The notes below the pieces were generated by a model, which did not search any database, was not told where the DNA came from, and saw only the letters and a program-made list of their open reading frames with translations. This document shows positions 4,368 to 5,933 of a stretch of DNA of 5,933 nucleotides, piece after piece. Position 1 is the first letter of the stretch. Each line of letters starts with the position of its first letter. Origin of the DNA: DASQQQ01 sp036390995 (GTDB lineage: Bacteria; Actinomycetota; UBA4738; HRBIN12); NCBI GenBank assembly GCA_036390995.1, contig DASWAT010000085.1, forward strand, positions 1 through 5,933, read 5' to 3'. The translations under genes and the position numbers were made by a program.

Positions 4368-5597
4368 ATGCATGACCCTACGGACGACCTGATCTCGGAG
4401 CTGGACCGCGCCAACGCGGCTGCCTGCTCGGCCCAGCGGCGGATGCTGGGGTCGATCGTCCAGCTCGACCGCTCGGGGCCGTGGCGGGAGCACGGGGCCC
4501 GCGACCTGGTCCACTTCATCTGTATCCGCTACGGGATCAGCTCCTGGAAGGCCGACCGGTGGGTGAAGGCCGCCCATGCGTTGGAGCAGCTCCCAAAGCT
4601 CTCCTCCGCCCTCGAGCGGGGCCAGATCTCGATCGACAAGGTGGTCGAGCTCTGCCGGTTCGCCACCCCCGAGACCGAGGCCGGGCTGCTCCGGTGGGCC
4701 AAGGGTGTCTCCTGCAGCGCCATCAGCCGCAAGGGTGATCTGGAGGCCCGGCGTGAGCGTGCCGAGGCCGAGCAGGTGGAGAAGGATCGCACGCTGTCCT
4801 GGTGGTTCTTCGACGACGGCAGGCGGTTCGCCCTGGAGGCCGAGATGCCGGCGGTCGAAGGGGCGGCGGTGGCAGCGGCGATCGAGCGCCTGGCCTCGCG
4901 GGTCCCGGTGCTTCCCGGTGAGGAGGATCCCTGGTACGCCCAGGCCCGCCGGGCCGATGCCCTGGTGGCCCTGTGCTCGGGGGAGGGGGCGGAGGGCTCG
5001 GCATCCGGCCCGGACCCGGCCACCCTTCCCACCGTGGTGATCCACGCCCCGGTGGAGGCCCTGTCCTCCGAAGACCGCTCCTGTCAGGTGGCGGTCGAGG
5101 GCCAGATCCGGTTGGGTCTGGCCCACATCGACACGGTCCGCCGCCTGGCCTGCACCTCGAAGGTCCAGGTGGTGGCCGAGGACGGGCACGGCAACGCGGT
5201 GGGGATGGGACGCACCACTCGGGTTCCCTCGGCCTCGATCCTGCGCCAGCTGGTCCATCGCGATACCGAGTGCCGGTTCCCCGGGTGCGGGTCACGACGG
5301 TTCACCCACGCCCACCACCTCAGGTGGTGGTCCGCCGGCGGGAGGACCGACCTGGACAACCTGGTCCTTGTCTGCACCTTCCATCACAAGCTGGTCCACG
5401 AGTACGGGTGGAGCCTGGTCCGAGATCTCGAGAACACGGTGCGGTGGTACCGGCCCGATGGCACCCGATACCGGGCCGGTCTGGCGTCTCCGCGCCGCGA
5501 ACCACCCGAGGAGTTCGAGCCGCTCGAGCGGCTCGAACGGGTCCAATCTGCTCTGCTCGCTGAGGCGCGGCCCGAGCTCGCCCTCACCGGCGGGTGA
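4368..5597 (+). CDS. DUF222 / HNH endonuclease-like protein (13E12 repeat family type)
   Basis: 409 residues. The N-terminal DUF222 domain covers about 15-250 and is mostly helical and charged, with a WWFFDDGRRFALEAEM segment near 145-160. The C-terminal HNH domain covers about 294-350: CRFPGC (C302, C307), THAHHLRWW (H316/H317), GGRTDLDNLVLVC (N331, C336) and FHHKLVHEYGW (H339/H340, H344). This gives a complete set of zinc ligands and a beta-beta-alpha metal nuclease core. The tail is acidic/basic with a LERLER repeat (386-391). The family is abundant and often repeated in Actinomycetota genomes; its biological role is unsettled, though nicking or cleavage of DNA is expected from the fold. 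The ATG at 4368 has no Shine-Dalgarno and is probably read from a leaderless message under CRP-like and LexA-like operators. Its stop overlaps the start of a small membrane-protein gene. Length and motifs look intact, with no frameshift. Confidence 0.93.
   Translation: MHDPTDDLISELDRANAAACSAQRRMLGSIVQLDRSGPWREHGARDLVHFICIRYGISSWKADRWVKAAHALEQLPKLSSALERGQISIDKVVELCRFATPETEAGLLRWAKGVSCSAISRKGDLEARRERAEAEQVEKDRTLSWWFFDDGRRFALEAEMPAVEGAAVAAAIERLASRVPVLPGEEDPWYAQARRADALVALCSGEGAEGSASGPDPATLPTVVIHAPVEALSSEDRSCQVAVEGQIRLGLAHIDTVRRLACTSKVQVVAEDGHGNAVGMGRTTRVPSASILRQLVHRDTECRFPGCGSRRFTHAHHLRWWSAGGRTDLDNLVLVCTFHHKLVHEYGWSLVRDLENTVRWYRPDGTRYRAGLASPRREPPEEFEPLERLERVQSALLAEARPELALTGG
5312..5330. repeat. 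19-nt palindrome over the HNH core codons
   Basis: CCACCACCT (5312-5320) and AGGTGGTGG (5322-5330) are exact reverse complements around a single C. The arms encode HHLRWW (residues 316-321), the catalytic motif. The symmetry may simply follow from His-His and Trp-Trp codons, but the use of the less common AGG for Arg completes it. Confidence 0.8.
5513..5538. repeat. Perfect 26-bp palindrome near the 3' end of the HNH gene
   Basis: The left arm is GTTCGAGCCGCTC and the right arm GAGCGGCTCGAAC, with no spacer; the centre is TCGA at 5524-5527. It encodes residues 382-390 of the HNH protein, including the start of the LERLER repeat, and it partly reflects a 9-bp tandem (ctcgagcgg, ctcgaacgg). 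It lies 57 nt before the stop codon (5595-5597) and is not followed by a T-run. Confidence 0.9.
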
Positions 5598-5875
5598 TGG
5601 GGGAGGAGCCAGTCGCTCGGGATCGCGCGGGGGTCACGACCCATCGTGCTTGGCGGCGGCGTACGCTCCGCCTCTCGGTCGAGATCGACCTGTTCGCGGC
5701 CGCGGCGGTCGCGCTGTGGTTCGCCGGGTCCCGGGATGCCGCCGTCGTCCTCGCCATCGCCGGTGTGACCACATCGGTCCTCAACCTCGCGACCGAATCC
5801 GCCGGGCGAGCCCTGAGCGATGGGCGCGACTCCGTCCCGCCTCAGGGGTTCCCACCCGCGGGATGGCTGGGGTAG
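5597..5875 (+). CDS. Small hypothetical membrane protein coupled to the HNH gene
   Basis: 92 residues from ATG 5597, whose A is the last base of the HNH stop (TGATG); a GTG one codon earlier (5594) is an alternative. The product is not recognised. The N-terminus is basic (RAWRRRTLR, 18-25). Two hydrophobic stretches, about 31-44 (DLFAAAAVALWFAG) and 48-64 (AAVVLAIAGVTTSVLNL), are separated by a short GSRD turn. This suggests a helical hairpin with a Pro/Gly-rich soluble tail (PPQGFPPAGWLG). Third positions are GC-rich from about codon 22 onward, supporting real coding; the first 20 codons are less biased, so a later start is possible. The overlap suggests co-translation with the HNH gene, but no functional link is known. 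Confidence 0.6.
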   Translation: MGEEPVARDRAGVTTHRAWRRRTLRLSVEIDLFAAAAVALWFAGSRDAAVVLAIAGVTTSVLNLATESAGRALSDGRDSVPPQGFPPAGWLG

Positions 5876-5903
5876 CATCGCCGGGATGAGATCCCACCTC
5901 TGA
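5873..5903 (+). promoter_or_regulatory. Possible leaderless promoter with a five-codon mini-ORF and hairpin
   Basis: TAGCAT (5873-5878) fits the actinobacterial TANNNT -10 pattern, and 7 nt later an ATG (5886) begins a five-codon ORF (MRSHL, stop 5901-5903). GGGAT (5883-5887) and ATCCC (5891-5895) pair around GAG and would place the ATG in a small hairpin. No -35 is visible, and the sequence ends 30 bases later, so the downstream gene cannot be seen. It could be chance. Confidence 0.25.
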
Positions 5904-5933
5904 GTTCGCTCGCGGGGTCCGCGCCTCGCCCGA

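Noticed and set aside
2765..4375. Plus-strand open frame of 536 codons antisense to the haloperoxidase
   Set aside because: Arg/Val/Gly-rich shadow of a strongly supported minus-strand gene with all catalytic motifs.
2744..4519. Haloperoxidase frame remains open for another 159 codons upstream of 4042
   Set aside because: Third-position GC upstream is about 47%, the upstream peptide is low-complexity Arg/Ser/Pro, it overlaps the HNH gene, and the 4042 start has a signal peptide and a good ribosome binding site.
4329..5258. Minus-strand open frame antisense to the HNH gene
   Set aside because: The opposite strand has intact DUF222 and HNH motifs; this peptide is repetitive Gly/Pro/Leu/Arg.

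Overview
The window is roughly 70% GC with strongly GC-biased third codon positions. It carries a DUF222/HNH (13E12-type) gene, a family largely confined to Actinomycetota, together with an ECF sigma factor paired with a membrane-anchored propeller. The best guess is an actinobacterial chromosome, possibly from an uncultured soil or aquatic lineage. No rRNA, tRNA, CRISPR array or insertion sequence was seen.

Minus strand (4042 down to 1): four genes run in the same direction. In transcription order they are a secreted vanadium-dependent haloperoxidase/PAP2-like enzyme (4042-2744), an ECF sigma factor (2689-2153), a single-pass membrane protein with a TolB-like PD40 propeller (2156-1086, sharing ATGA with the sigma gene), and a class III nucleotide cyclase fused through one membrane helix to a YVTN/NHL-type propeller (1052 down to 1, cut by the window edge). 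The sigma/propeller pair looks like a membrane-gated transcription switch in which the propeller protein would take the anti-sigma role, although it lacks the usual zinc anti-sigma domain. The cyclase keeps its metal-binding and transition-state residues, but both canonical substrate-specifying residues are replaced.

Centre (4043-4367): this divergent spacer holds the haloperoxidase ribosome binding site, a short plus-strand ORF (4099-4257) whose last 38 codons have a clear coding signature, and a compact control region in front of the HNH gene. That region has an exact TGTGA-N6-TCACA CRP-family palindrome (4318-4333), an exact match to the Gram-positive LexA/SOS consensus (4342-4355), and a -10-like hexamer placed so that the message would start at or next to the ATG (leaderless).

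Plus strand (4368 to the end): a DUF222/HNH endonuclease-like gene (4368-5597) is followed, with a one-base stop/start overlap, by a small predicted two-helix membrane protein (5597-5875). The HNH gene contains a perfect 26-bp palindrome near its 3' end and a 19-nt palindrome over the HNH core. The last 58 bases hold a TANNNT box, a five-codon mini-ORF and a small hairpin, possibly the start of another transcription unit.

The most unusual points are the stacked CRP-type and SOS-type operators on one short promoter of a 13E12-type gene, and the haloperoxidase / ECF sigma / propeller / cyclase-propeller run. All functional statements rest on motif reading by eye; no database search was run.
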